From: a virus
Direction: 5' to 3' (one strand)
Length of the DNA stretch: 64,000 bases
Virus record (IMG/VR): IMGVR_UViG_3300043395_003277
Span: 1 to 64,000 of that record
In this document: one piece after another, positions 7,487-14,602 of the stretch
Layout: each line of letters begins with the position of its first letter
How positions within the stretch are numbered: position 1 is the first letter of the stretch
Notes under the pieces: model-generated
What the model saw: only the letters and a program-made list of their open reading frames with translations
Told to the model about the DNA's origin: nothing
Databases searched by the model: none
Program-made: the position numbers and the translations under genes

Positions 7487-7575
7487 CACCGCAGTAGTAC
7501 ATAATTACTACGACTGGACCTGGACACACGCGGTGTGGATTCAATGAGATCAAAGAGTTATCTTTGTATTTCTTT

Positions 7576-7602
7576 GGATCCGCCTGCGGCGTCCTTAAAC
7601 TG
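7576..7602 (+). promoter_or_regulatory. Hairpin-TTAAACTG leader element, copy 7 (variant stem)
   Basis: GGA-tc-CGCC (7576-7584), loop TGC, GGCG-TCC (7588-7594), then TTAAACTG (7595-7602). The stem sequence differs entirely from the other six copies, yet it ends directly at TTAAACTG. The next ATG is 26 bases downstream after CAATTCAACTC. Confidence 0.55.
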
Positions 7603-7628
7603 TCCATTTACTTTATTCAATTCAACTC

Positions 7629-7820
7629 ATGAACGACCTTAATTTTATTGATGAACAACGCAGTGCTGACTTGCTGGATGCAATGGCCGACATTGCAGAC
7701 GAACAAGAGCAAGCCATGCGTGAATCACTTCAATCTGAATGGTCCCTCATCGAAGATGAAGATGGAACATTCATTGGATTTACTGTAACCAACACACATG
7801 AAGACGATGACCAAACTTAA
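7629..7820 (+). CDS. Small acidic hypothetical protein
   Basis: 63 residues, strongly acidic with many Asp/Glu (DAMADIADEQEQAMRESLQS). First gene after leader element copy 7. Unknown; the charge and size resemble DNA-mimic or inhibitor proteins, but nothing specific supports that. Confidence 0.6.
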   Translation: MNDLNFIDEQRSADLLDAMADIADEQEQAMRESLQSEWSLIEDEDGTFIGFTVTNTHEDDDQT

Positions 7821-8238
7821 TTACACACTGAAACAAGCATGGGATGACGGTGACATCATCGTCATCCTGATCACTATCATTTCAATCATCATTACGGAGT
7901 TTGCATCATGTCTTACATCTCAGAACTCAAGAAGTTCTACCCCAAAACCTACAAAGCTCGTTACGCAATCAACGCCTACGACACCCACAAGTACTTCGAA
8001 CACGAAGATCCAACGGTCATCACCATCCACGAAACCACGCTCAACTACGGTGGGCCTGAAGAAGGTGGATGGTGGTACCAAGCAGGATACCCAGTCCGAA
8101 GCCACTGTATCTTCTCCAAGAAGCAGGCGATCCAAACCTTCATCCAGTACTTCGAAGAGTACGAAATCGAAGGCCAGCCATCTCTTGGAGATTCAACAAC
8201 TTACTTCAACATCGAACTTGGTTTCTCAAACGGACTAG
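7798..8238 (+). CDS. Doubtful overlapping ORF with N-terminal membrane helix
   Basis: A 146-codon frame. The first 35 codons lie mostly in otherwise unclaimed sequence and encode a good hydrophobic helix (DIIVILITIISIIITEFASC). From 7908 onward it overlaps the better-supported gene 7908-8276 in another frame, and its Ser/Thr/Pro-rich content there looks like a frame shadow. A short membrane peptide could still be translated. Confidence 0.3.
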   Translation: MKTMTKLNYTLKQAWDDGDIIVILITIISIIITEFASCLTSQNSRSSTPKPTKLVTQSTPTTPTSTSNTKIQRSSPSTKPRSTTVGLKKVDGGTKQDTQSEATVSSPRSRRSKPSSSTSKSTKSKASHLLEIQQLTSTSNLVSQTD

Positions 8239-8276
8239 CTAAACGCTATCCTGCGGAGCGTCCACACTACTGCTGA
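7908..8276 (+). CDS. Hypothetical protein
   Basis: 122 residues with balanced composition and many aromatic residues (YGGPEEGGWWYQAGYPVRSH). A GGAG at 7893-7896 sits about 11 bases before the ATG, one of few Shine-Dalgarno-like starts in the early region. No family recognised. Confidence 0.65.
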   Translation: MSYISELKKFYPKTYKARYAINAYDTHKYFEHEDPTVITIHETTLNYGGPEEGGWWYQAGYPVRSHCIFSKKQAIQTFIQYFEEYEIEGQPSLGDSTTYFNIELGFSNGLAKRYPAERPHYC

Positions 8277-8294
8277 ATTCAAACTCAACGCAAC

Positions 8295-8609
8295 ATGCCT
8301 TACACCAAGGAACAATTGCAGCATCCACCAAGTTTACGTCTTACCGTAAACCAACGGAACATTTACATGTATTACTTGAACTTCCGTGCGAAACACGGAG
8401 ATCAAACATGTTATGTACCACCAATGCCAATGCAATCCAGTCGCCTGAAGGAATATTTCCGTGCGTTGGAAGCATTGGAGGAGAAGAAGTTGTTATCTGT
8501 GGATCGAAGCAATGTTCCTTACACCAAGTGGATCCTGAAAGATCCAGGGCAAGTATTGGATAGCACACAGAATGTGCCAATACATGCCAATACTTCAACA
8601 ACAACTTGA
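8295..8609 (+). CDS. Possible winged-helix hypothetical protein
   Basis: 104 residues. The middle (LTVNQRNIYMYYLNFRAKHG, then SRLKEYFRALEALEEKKLLS) has the helix-helix-helix-strand pattern of a small winged-helix domain, though without diagnostic residues. The leader is AACTCAACGCAAC. Its stop overlaps the TTGACG of a promoter-like sequence for the next gene. Confidence 0.5.
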   Translation: MPYTKEQLQHPPSLRLTVNQRNIYMYYLNFRAKHGDQTCYVPPMPMQSSRLKEYFRALEALEEKKLLSVDRSNVPYTKWILKDPGQVLDSTQNVPIHANTSTTT

Positions 8610-8632
8610 CGATAGCGTTATATCGTTATATC
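8606..8632 (+). promoter_or_regulatory. Promoter-like sequence with repeated CGTTATAT
   Basis: TTGACG (8606-8611) and TATATC (8627-8632), with 15 bases between, resemble a sigma70 promoter. The spacer and -10 carry CGTTATAT twice in tandem. The 12-mer ATATCGTTATAT here (8620-8631) is identical to 4859-4870, where it forms half of a palindrome. A shared operator is likely. Confidence 0.45.
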
Positions 8633-8698
8633 CCTTGAGGTATTGTCGGATAACTACTGACCTGCCAAAACAACACACACTCAACTCAACACAAATCC

Positions 8699-8965
8699 AT
8701 GGCAACAAACTACGTCAACGAGTACACAGTACTCAACAACATCCTTGCTGAACTCAAGGAGGTTACCAAGCGTGAGAACAAGCGTCATCAAATGGATCAA
8801 CATCTAACCTTCAGCATGCTTGCATTGCTGGAAGATGAGATCATTCCTCTACTTGAGAATGAACTTGATGTTGATTACGAACCAGATGAAACAGGTGAAC
8901 CACCCATGACTGCTGATGAAATGCACAGCGCAGCTTGGAAACAACACCAAGAATTACATCGATGA
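8699..8965 (+). CDS. Small acidic helical hypothetical protein
   Basis: 88 residues, helical and acidic (LLEDEIIPLLENELDVDYEP), preceded by CACTCAACTCAACACAAATCC. Its C-terminus AAWKQHQELHR is echoed in a tiny ORF that overlaps its stop. Unknown function. Confidence 0.6.
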   Translation: MATNYVNEYTVLNNILAELKEVTKRENKRHQMDQHLTFSMLALLEDEIIPLLENELDVDYEPDETGEPPMTADEMHSAAWKQHQELHR

Positions 8966-9030
8966 GTCGATGCAAATTTATTAATACAGCACTACGTGCA
9001 TGGCGTCAGCACCAAGAGCTTCACTCATAA
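8962..9030 (+). CDS. Tiny ORF repeating the upstream C-terminus
   Basis: A 22-codon frame in ATGA overlap with the previous stop. Its product ends RAWRQHQELHS, very like AAWKQHQELHR at the end of the upstream gene, so it may be a partial tandem duplication. It may or may not be translated. Confidence 0.3.
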   Translation: MSRCKFINTALRAWRQHQELHS

Positions 9031-9148
9031 CGTGAGTGGTACTACTCCAGATCTGAGTAGAAGAATCACCCCCTGCACCCCCGCAAAAGTACCAGGGGGA
9101 CATCTATATTTCTATTAATAATCCTTATGTATTACTTTTATTAATACA
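9022..9148. other. Non-coding stretch with four successive inverted repeats
   Basis: Between genes at 8965 and 9221 there are: CACTCA/TGAGTG (9022-9038), CTACTC/GAGTAG (9042-9060), CCCCCTG/CAGGGGG (9069-9099) and TGTATTA/TAATACA (9128-9148). None has a terminator-like T run. The last, AT-rich one could be an operator. The following leader ends TTCAATTCACTTCAATC before ATG 9221. Confidence 0.45.
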
Positions 9149-9220
9149 TCATTCAACCCTTTACACACCTGGTAGACTTCACCTACTTAACAAAGTACCA
9201 ACCTTCAATTCACTTCAATC

Positions 9221-9424
9221 ATGTCTGACAACATCCGTATTCCTGATTCAACTGACATGCGACGACTAGCAGCAATGCGTCTCGTTGCACAAATGAAAGA
9301 ATCAGCTGATCGAAATGGAGTTGGATTCATCGGGGGCAATAAAGCCCCCGATGGACAAAAATTTGTAATGACAAATATGGAAGATGAGGACATGCAATGT
9401 ATGCTTCCGGAGGAACTTCAGTAA
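9221..9424 (+). CDS. Small hypothetical protein
   Basis: 67 residues (DMRRLAAMRLVAQMKESADR, then GGNKAPDGQKFVMTN). Stop and next start overlap as TAATG at 9422-9426. Unknown family. Confidence 0.55.
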   Translation: MSDNIRIPDSTDMRRLAAMRLVAQMKESADRNGVGFIGGNKAPDGQKFVMTNMEDEDMQCMLPEELQ

Positions 9425-9762
9425 TGACTAATCAACATCCAATCACTCCACCACCGGAGCTGGTGAAGCAGTGGATAGAAAATTGGTATCGCAGCAAAGT
9501 TAAGCACACCGAAATCTATTCTTTCCTCGCCGCCTGTGGCGCTCAATGGGGCGCCGACCAGGAGCTGGAGGCGTGCTGTCATGAAGTCCAGAACATGTAT
9601 AGCGGTGGCAGCAGACTCCGCGCCGCCCGCCGCCCCAAGCCACCGAGCTTGAAGGAGCAGGCGCTGGAAGAGTTGAATCTCACTGCAGATCCAAATGGTG
9701 CAGAATTGTCCCGAACTCAAGTTGACCTTATCCGCCGCGCACTGGAGTCAATCAATGACTAA
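9424..9762 (+). CDS. Cyanophage-type PPSLKEQAL family protein, paralogue 1
   Basis: 112 residues from the ATG at 9424, coupled to the previous gene. It begins ITPPPELVKQWIENW, has QWGADQELEACC in the middle and ends RRPKPPSLKEQALEEL then RRALESIND. I know this pattern as a frequent small uncharacterised protein in picocyanobacterial phages and hosts. Two more copies are at 9755-10093 and 17260-17628. Function is unknown. Confidence 0.7.
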   Translation: MTNQHPITPPPELVKQWIENWYRSKVKHTEIYSFLAACGAQWGADQELEACCHEVQNMYSGGSRLRAARRPKPPSLKEQALEELNLTADPNGAELSRTQVDLIRRALESIND

Positions 9763-10093
9763 TCAACAACACCCGATCACCCCGCCGTATGAGCTGATTG
9801 AAGAGTGGATCGAACAGTTCAAAGGAGATCATCCTATCTACATTGCCACACAGGCAGCTCAATGGGGCGCAGACCAAGAGCTGGAGGCGTGCTGTGAGTG
9901 GTTTCAAGAGTTTTACAAAACTGAGTCGTGGGTCAAGCATGACTTAAAACACTTCCGCAACGCCAGGCGCCCCAAACCGCCGAGCTTAAAGCAGCAGGCG
10001 CTGATGGCAATTGACACCGCTGTTGCTGATAATCGCTTATCAGCAGATGTTGCCAACGTTGTCCGCCAAGCACTGGAGCAAATTAATGACTGA
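9755..10093 (+). CDS. Cyanophage-type PPSLKEQAL family protein, paralogue 2
   Basis: 112 residues from the ATG at 9755, overlapping the preceding paralogue by 8 bases. It shares ITPPYELIEEWIEQF, QWGADQELEACC and RRPKPPSLKQQAL with paralogue 1 and ends in QALEQIND. The first and last blocks are conserved and the middle diverges, as expected for an old tandem duplication. No function is known. Confidence 0.7.
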   Translation: MTNQQHPITPPYELIEEWIEQFKGDHPIYIATQAAQWGADQELEACCEWFQEFYKTESWVKHDLKHFRNARRPKPPSLKQQALMAIDTAVADNRLSADVANVVRQALEQIND

Positions 10094-10283
10094 CAAATCA
10101 CCAATCAATTTCGACAAGACAATTGCAGGATTTAACATCACTGAACATGGTGTTAAGTCCTACACTAAATCGGTTCAGCTAGGGCCTATCCAGTTTACGG
10201 TCAATGCCCGTAAGTCTGGATTGCTTGGATCAATTAGTATTCCAGGCACTGGCATTAGCAAACGAAACATTAAATTATTCTAA
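10086..10283 (+). CDS. DUF4236-like small protein
   Basis: 65 residues from ATG 10086, overlapping the upstream stop. The C-terminal 40 residues (TKSVQLGPIQFTVNARKSGL, then SISIPGTGISKR) follow the DUF4236 pattern of a beta hairpin with a KSG turn and a GTGIS strand. The role of DUF4236 is not known. Confidence 0.55.
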   Translation: MTDKSPINFDKTIAGFNITEHGVKSYTKSVQLGPIQFTVNARKSGLLGSISIPGTGISKRNIKLF

Positions 10284-10323
10284 AGATCTGAGCATCAACA
10301 ACTGTTGTGTAAGTCCCAGATCT
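10284..10323 (+). other. Intercistronic two-tier hairpin
   Basis: It begins on the base after the stop. AGATCTG (10284-10290) pairs with CAGATCT (10317-10323) and encloses CAAC-AACT-GTTG (10296-10307). The layout of outer stem plus inner hairpin between stop and CA-rich leader is the same as in the bistable modules, without the CAGGA tail. Confidence 0.5.
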
Positions 10324-10345
10324 ATCAACTCAACTCAACTTAACC

Positions 10346-10546
10346 ATGTACGAAACCACACTGTCACTATTTGATCGTGTCAATATTGCAAGCTGTGCAG
10401 CTGAACGTGCACGCAACAATTTGATGAACGATGATCGATTCACTGGCGAGTACCAGACTGTCAAGTGCTGGACCAACTACCGATGCTATATCGGCAAACG
10501 TATCAACGGTGAACAGTTCCATTATGTGGAACCTAATGGTATTTGA
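10346..10546 (+). CDS. Small hypothetical protein
   Basis: 66 residues ending FHYVEPNGI. The YVEPNG block recurs in the 14626-14988 product (WRYVEPNGNV), so the two may share a small domain. The leader ATCAACTCAACTCAACTTAACC is a clear example of the SD-less leader type. Unknown function. Confidence 0.55.
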   Translation: MYETTLSLFDRVNIASCAAERARNNLMNDDRFTGEYQTVKCWTNYRCYIGKRINGEQFHYVEPNGI

Positions 10547-10565
10547 TCTGACCTAACTTAACACC

Positions 10566-10835
10566 ATGACTACAACACATTGCTCAGTTCTCGCAATCGA
10601 GGACACTTTCATCCAAGGAAACAATGTCACAGTTACTGCAGTTGTTGAAGACATGCGCCTGCTTTATCGGGCGTCATATCGAGACCCTGAAGAATGGGCT
10701 CCTGCACTGTGCACAGCAAGTTTCGAATTGGATGACGATGAACAAATCCCTACTGATGAAGATGGCTTCTGCTGTTATCTGCATCACCGGGATTTGGAAT
10801 GGCAACTTGTCGACGTAAGTGATTACGACGACTGA
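10566..10835 (+). CDS. Small acidic hypothetical protein
   Basis: 89 residues, acidic (DDDEQIPTDEDGFCC), beta-rich in the first half (NVTVTAVVEDMRLLYRASY). Starts 19 bases after the previous stop with leader CCTAACTTAACACC. Element copy 2 begins 9 bases after its stop. Unknown. Confidence 0.6.
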   Translation: MTTTHCSVLAIEDTFIQGNNVTVTAVVEDMRLLYRASYRDPEEWAPALCTASFELDDDEQIPTDEDGFCCYLHHRDLEWQLVDVSDYDD

Positions 10836-10844
10836 TTAGTTGCA

Positions 10845-10868
10845 CGTCCTGAGCATGACGCTAAACTG
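10845..10868 (+). promoter_or_regulatory. Hairpin-TTAAACTG leader element, copy 2
   Basis: CGTC (10845-10848), loop CTGAGCAT, GACG (10857-10860), CTAAACTG (10861-10868). It is the only copy with C rather than T at the first position after the stem. The HNH gene ATG is at 10910. Confidence 0.65.
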
Positions 10869-10909
10869 CTCACACCACACTACGAACTTAACTCCGAACC
10901 AACCATGCA

Positions 10910-11452
10910 ATGAAACCAAATCCACTTCCACCTCTTGATTATTTGCAACAGATGTTTTATTTAGATGCAACATCTCCGAGTGGTTTGCGCTGGCGTAAAG
11001 CGCCAAGCGCTTGGACCAAAGTAAATTCTGTTGCTGGTATTCAACGCACCAAAGATCATTACTGGCGTGTTCGTTGGAAGTACCAAGGTAAAGCAATGGA
11101 TTATATGGCTCATCGCATTGTATATGCACTGCAACATGGCCTCGATCCAGGGAATATGTTTGTAGATCATATGCACAATGATAAAGACAACAACAAGCCA
11201 TTGCGATTAGCTACTAAATTGCAAAACTCACACAATCGTAATGGTCGCAAAAATACAAGCAGCATTTACAAAGGTGTTTGTTTAATTAAAGCGACTGGTC
11301 GATGGCGTGCATGCATTCGTATTGATAAACAATTCAAACACATTGGTGTGTACGCCACGCAAGAAGAAGCGGCTTTGGCTTACAACGAGGCCGCTTTGCT
11401 ACATTTTGGTGAGTTTGCTCGCCTCAATCAAATCAACTCAACCCAAAACTAA
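10910..11452 (+). CDS. HNH homing endonuclease with AP2 domain
   Basis: 180 residues. N-terminal DNA-contact region PLPPLDYLQQMFYLD and SPSGLRWR, then AHRIVYALQHG, the HNH core FVDHMHNDKDNN with LRLATKLQNSHNR, and a C-terminal AP2/ERF-like domain (YKGVCLIKATGRWRACIRID, then HIGVYATQEEAALAYNEAA). These free-standing nucleases spread by cutting unoccupied sites in related phages. ATG at 10904 gives only two codons, so 10910 is chosen. It precedes the PcfJ-like gene by 2 bases; a related nuclease at 13253 follows that gene. Confidence 0.9.
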   Translation: MKPNPLPPLDYLQQMFYLDATSPSGLRWRKAPSAWTKVNSVAGIQRTKDHYWRVRWKYQGKAMDYMAHRIVYALQHGLDPGNMFVDHMHNDKDNNKPLRLATKLQNSHNRNGRKNTSSIYKGVCLIKATGRWRACIRIDKQFKHIGVYATQEEAALAYNEAALLHFGEFARLNQINSTQN

Positions 11453-11454
11453 TC

Positions 11455-13191
11455 ATGCAATTCGCTCTTTCCTCCAACCTGCAAACTGAACTGCTTGCTT
11501 ATGACCCCAAGCTCAAGGCATTGGTAGCAGAGCAGACCAAGCTCAACAAGAAGCCTGGTGCTAAGCCCAAGTATCCACTTGGTAACATCAATGACTTGAT
11601 CCCAGCTGATGTTGTTGCACCTTCACTGCAGCAACAAGCGATTGATCACATCAACTCTCAGCTGGCACCAGAGCGTCATCAAATCTTTACACACATCAAA
11701 GGTCAAGACATCAAAGTCAGTGCAATCATCTATCACTTTGAGCAATGCTGGGTAGCAGCATGGCTGCCGCCCAAAGGTAAGGAATCTGAGTATGTCTACG
11801 GTTATACCGTGGCATACAAGAATACTACCAGCGCACTCAAAGTTGTTACACATAAGATTGCACGTCAACGAGAGCAATATCAGCTCAAGAACTATGGACG
11901 GTCCGAAGTTTATTACTACCAGAAACTTGTAACCATCAAAGACATTCAAGATGGTTTAGATACATCTGAATGGCGACTACCTGGTATTACAAATTACGGT
12001 GCTAAGCCCAGGTTTATTAGTGCAACTATTGCCAGATTTGAACAAGAGCTGCGCACAACACTTCCCACATGGGAAGACTCACGCACCAGTATGTTCGACC
12101 GCATCAAATGCAAATGCATTGGCGAAGTTGTACTAGAAACCCAACAAGTGTACAAGCGTCATCTGGAGACAACGAATAAGTTACAGACATGGCAACCATC
12201 AGCTGCAACGTATCTTGAGATGACAGAACATTATGTTAACCAAGATAGAGGATTGTATTCACAGTACAAATATAGCAATCGAATCAAACATATTATTGAT
12301 ACACCATACTTCCGCAAGTGGATTCAAGCACAATGTGATCTATCATCTGCCGCATATAACTCGGCTGATAACCAACAGCGTGGCACTATAACGCAACCGT
12401 GGCGACGCATTGGTTTATTGTTCAATGCAATCAATTCTATTCATTACATTTGGCCTGATACACCAATCGATTACTTCCAGAACAACATTGATACCATGCT
12501 CACCATGGAAATGGATCGAGCAGGGATGCACATCAGTGTTGTTTACTGGTTGCGTCAACACATGCCTGTAGCTTCTTACTTTGCCATTGCACGTAAAGCA
12601 ATGGAAGAGAAGCTGCAAAATGATTCATCACATTATATGAATATTGAATATGGCATTAAGCGTTATAACTGCTACGAATGGAATGACACCATCTCCATGC
12701 TCAGCCGTATTGCTGCAGAAAGTGAAAACGAAACGCTAACTCTTGCACCGCCACGTCGTTGGCGCATCACTGAGTTCCATGATTATGTACAAGCAGAAAC
12801 ATGGAAGATTCGTAATAAGAACGAATCACTGCCTCAAGACTTGTTCCCTGAACCCATCAAGATTCATTATAACGACAAAGCATGGTCATTGTTCCAGCCA
12901 CTCGACACTCATCAGCTAGCAGCCTGGGGTCAGGCCGTACGTAACTGCGTCGGCTCTGCCAACAGCTACGCTGAAGGCGTCCGCAAGAAGCAACACTTCA
13001 TTGTTTTGTGTCTGCTGGATGGCAAGCCGCACTTCACCATTCAACTACGTGTTGAGCATGGTGTGATGTCTGTTGACCAAATCAAGGGCTATGCCAATTC
13101 CAGCCTCAACGACAGGGATCGTGAAGAATACACAGCTGTATTCAAGGAAGCATTGCGCATCCGTGATGAGCAGCTAAGCTCTAAGAGCTGA
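11455..13191 (+). CDS. PcfJ-like protein
   Basis: 578 residues. The C-terminal part carries the PcfJ signature: RNCVGSANSYAEGV, then IVLCLLDGKPHFTIQLRVEH and VDQIKGYANSSLNDRDR. PcfJ proteins occur on conjugative plasmids and in phages; their biochemical role is unclear. The N-terminal 400 residues are helical and not recognised. The gene is flanked on both sides by HNH-AP2 nucleases and is followed by a strong terminator at 13204-13244, so it ends a transcription unit. Confidence 0.75.
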   Translation: MQFALSSNLQTELLAYDPKLKALVAEQTKLNKKPGAKPKYPLGNINDLIPADVVAPSLQQQAIDHINSQLAPERHQIFTHIKGQDIKVSAIIYHFEQCWVAAWLPPKGKESEYVYGYTVAYKNTTSALKVVTHKIARQREQYQLKNYGRSEVYYYQKLVTIKDIQDGLDTSEWRLPGITNYGAKPRFISATIARFEQELRTTLPTWEDSRTSMFDRIKCKCIGEVVLETQQVYKRHLETTNKLQTWQPSAATYLEMTEHYVNQDRGLYSQYKYSNRIKHIIDTPYFRKWIQAQCDLSSAAYNSADNQQRGTITQPWRRIGLLFNAINSIHYIWPDTPIDYFQNNIDTMLTMEMDRAGMHISVVYWLRQHMPVASYFAIARKAMEEKLQNDSSHYMNIEYGIKRYNCYEWNDTISMLSRIAAESENETLTLAPPRRWRITEFHDYVQAETWKIRNKNESLPQDLFPEPIKIHYNDKAWSLFQPLDTHQLAAWGQAVRNCVGSANSYAEGVRKKQHFIVLCLLDGKPHFTIQLRVEHGVMSVDQIKGYANSSLNDRDREEYTAVFKEALRIRDEQLSSKS

Positions 13192-13203
13192 AGCCACAGC
13201 AAG

Positions 13204-13244
13204 GGAAGGAGGCTGTCCTTGTTTTAGCCTTCTTCCTTTTTATT
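13204..13244 (+). terminator. Rho-independent terminator after the PcfJ-like gene
   Basis: GGAAGGAGGCT (13204-13214) pairs with AGCCTTCTTCC (13226-13236) with one G-U pair, followed by TTTTTATTTT. It lies 12 bases after the stop of the PcfJ-like gene and 9 bases before the next HNH gene. Confidence 0.85.
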
Positions 13245-13252
13245 TTATTAAA

Positions 13253-13795
13253 ATGCGAAAACCACTTCCTCTTCCGGATTTAGAATTTTTAAATACTATT
13301 TTAAAGATTGATCCAACAAGTCCTTCTGGTCTTAGATGGAAAACAAATAGAAGAACTCATATTAAACCAGGAGATATTGCTGGTACTAATGATGGCAAAA
13401 AAGGTTGGTATGTCTATATAACTTTTAATTCGAATAGTAAACGTTATAAAACACATAGAATTGTGTATTTTATGGTAACTAAAACTGATCCAGGAGAATA
13501 CGATGTTGATCACATTGATGGAAATACCAGTAATAATCATATTGATAATTTAAGATTGGCTACGCGTTCTCAAAACTCAAGTAATAGGAACAAAGGCAAG
13601 AATAATTCATCTGGATTTAAAGGCGTCTATCAATTTAGGAATTCTTCAAAATGGTTTGCGCAAATTATGTGTAATTACAAAACAATTTATTTAGGAACTT
13701 TTACAACAAAAGAAGAAGCCGTAAATGCTTATAATGAGGCTTCAATTAGATTACATAAAGAGTTTAGTCGTCATAAAAAGAATTATGACAAATGA
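13253..13795 (+). CDS. HNH homing endonuclease with AP2 domain
   Basis: 180 residues and a clear paralogue of 10910-11452: KPLPLPDLEFLNTILKID, SPSGLRWK, HRIVYFMVTK, core YDVDHIDGNTSNNHIDNLRL, SSGFKGVYQFRNSSKWFAQI and YLGTFTTKEEAVNAYNEAS. The coding sequence is visibly more AT-rich than neighbouring genes, which suggests recent arrival. It sits directly after a terminator, so it needs its own promoter or readthrough, and it overlaps the next gene by 11 bases. Confidence 0.9.
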   Translation: MRKPLPLPDLEFLNTILKIDPTSPSGLRWKTNRRTHIKPGDIAGTNDGKKGWYVYITFNSNSKRYKTHRIVYFMVTKTDPGEYDVDHIDGNTSNNHIDNLRLATRSQNSSNRNKGKNNSSGFKGVYQFRNSSKWFAQIMCNYKTIYLGTFTTKEEAVNAYNEASIRLHKEFSRHKKNYDK

Positions 13796-14024
13796 GTTGT
13801 CAGCTAAAAGTTTTAGTTACACTGATGAACAACTGCTTGCCATGGCAATGGCAAACATTGGTGAATACATCCATGACAATTCACCGCAGTACATTCTAAT
13901 AGAAGATGATCCTCGTAATGAGGATGATTACGATACATGGGAGGTAGGAATGGAACCTATACCAGGTGATCAAACCTGGAAGTCAACTGCTATTGATGTT
14001 GAATCATCTGAAGTCAATGACTGA
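13785..14024 (+). CDS. Small acidic hypothetical protein
   Basis: 79 residues from the ATG at 13785 inside the end of the HNH gene. Acidic (LIEDDPRNEDDYDTWEVGME). It also overlaps the following nuclease gene by 8 bases, giving a coupled trio. Unknown function. Confidence 0.55.
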   Translation: MTNELSAKSFSYTDEQLLAMAMANIGEYIHDNSPQYILIEDDPRNEDDYDTWEVGMEPIPGDQTWKSTAIDVESSEVND

Positions 14025-14457
14025 ATTCAAACCAATCCCATCTTGTCCTGGCTATCAAGTATCTGCTTGTGGCCAAATTAAAGGACCTAAGAAATTATTA
14101 AAGCTTTATCAAAACAAGAATGGTTATTTAATGTTTAAACCAGGTCGCAATAAATCTTCATACTATGTGCATAAAGCTGTAGCAGAAACTTGGAATATTA
14201 AAGGATCTGGTTCCTGGATCAATCACATTGATCATAACAAAACCAACAATCAAGTTTTTAATCTTGAGTGGTGTACAGCTAAACACAATCATGATGAGTG
14301 TGTAAAGTTTTTAGGTAAACATCCATCCCAAAAACTTACACCTGAAGACTATGAACTTGTATTTCAAATGTATACAGAAGGTTTTAGTCAACGTGATATA
14401 GCCAATTCAATTGGTTGTACCCAGACTCACGTTTGGCGTATATTAAAACAGTTTTAG
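14017..14457 (+). CDS. NUMOD4-HNH homing endonuclease
   Basis: 146 residues from ATG 14017. NUMOD4-type start (FKPIPSCPGYQVSACGQIKG), HNH core (INHIDHNKTNNQVFNLEWCT, then AKHNHDECV) and a C-terminal HTH (LTPEDYELVFQMYTEGFSQR, then DIANSIGCTQTHVWRIL). This is a complete member of the free-standing HNH class, of a different subfamily from the AP2 nucleases nearby. It lies 70 bases upstream of the tRNA gene. Confidence 0.85.
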   Translation: MTEFKPIPSCPGYQVSACGQIKGPKKLLKLYQNKNGYLMFKPGRNKSSYYVHKAVAETWNIKGSGSWINHIDHNKTNNQVFNLEWCTAKHNHDECVKFLGKHPSQKLTPEDYELVFQMYTEGFSQRDIANSIGCTQTHVWRILKQF

Positions 14458-14481
14458 CACTGAGCCATTACCCCATGACCA

Positions 14482-14525
14482 CACTTGGCGTCGCACATCA
14501 GTTGATGTGAGTATAAGTCCAAGTG
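14482..14525 (+). other. Hairpin immediately upstream of the tRNA
   Basis: CACTTGG (14482-14488) pairs with CCAAGTG (14519-14525); inside, CACATC-AGTT-GATGTG (14494-14509) forms a second stem. It ends one base before the tRNA begins, so it could guide 5' processing of the tRNA precursor. Confidence 0.5.
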
Positions 14526-14526
14526 A

Positions 14527-14602
14527 GCCCGAGTAGCCCAGCGGAAGAGGCAAGCGACTTAAAATCGCTCCAGCGTGAGTTCGAATCTCACCTCGGGTAC
14601 CA
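14527..14602 (+). tRNA. tRNA with anticodon UAA (Leu), short variable arm, CCA encoded
   Basis: Acceptor GCCCGAG/CTCGGGT (first pair G-U), D stem GCC/GGC, anticodon stem AGCGA/TCGCT with loop CTTAAAA giving anticodon UAA, variable loop of 5 bases (CCAGC), T arm GTGAG-TTCGAAT-CTCAC, discriminator A, CCA at 14600-14602. Leucine tRNAs normally have a long variable arm, so this is an unusual class I body with a leucine anticodon. It would read UUA codons. Confidence 0.9.
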
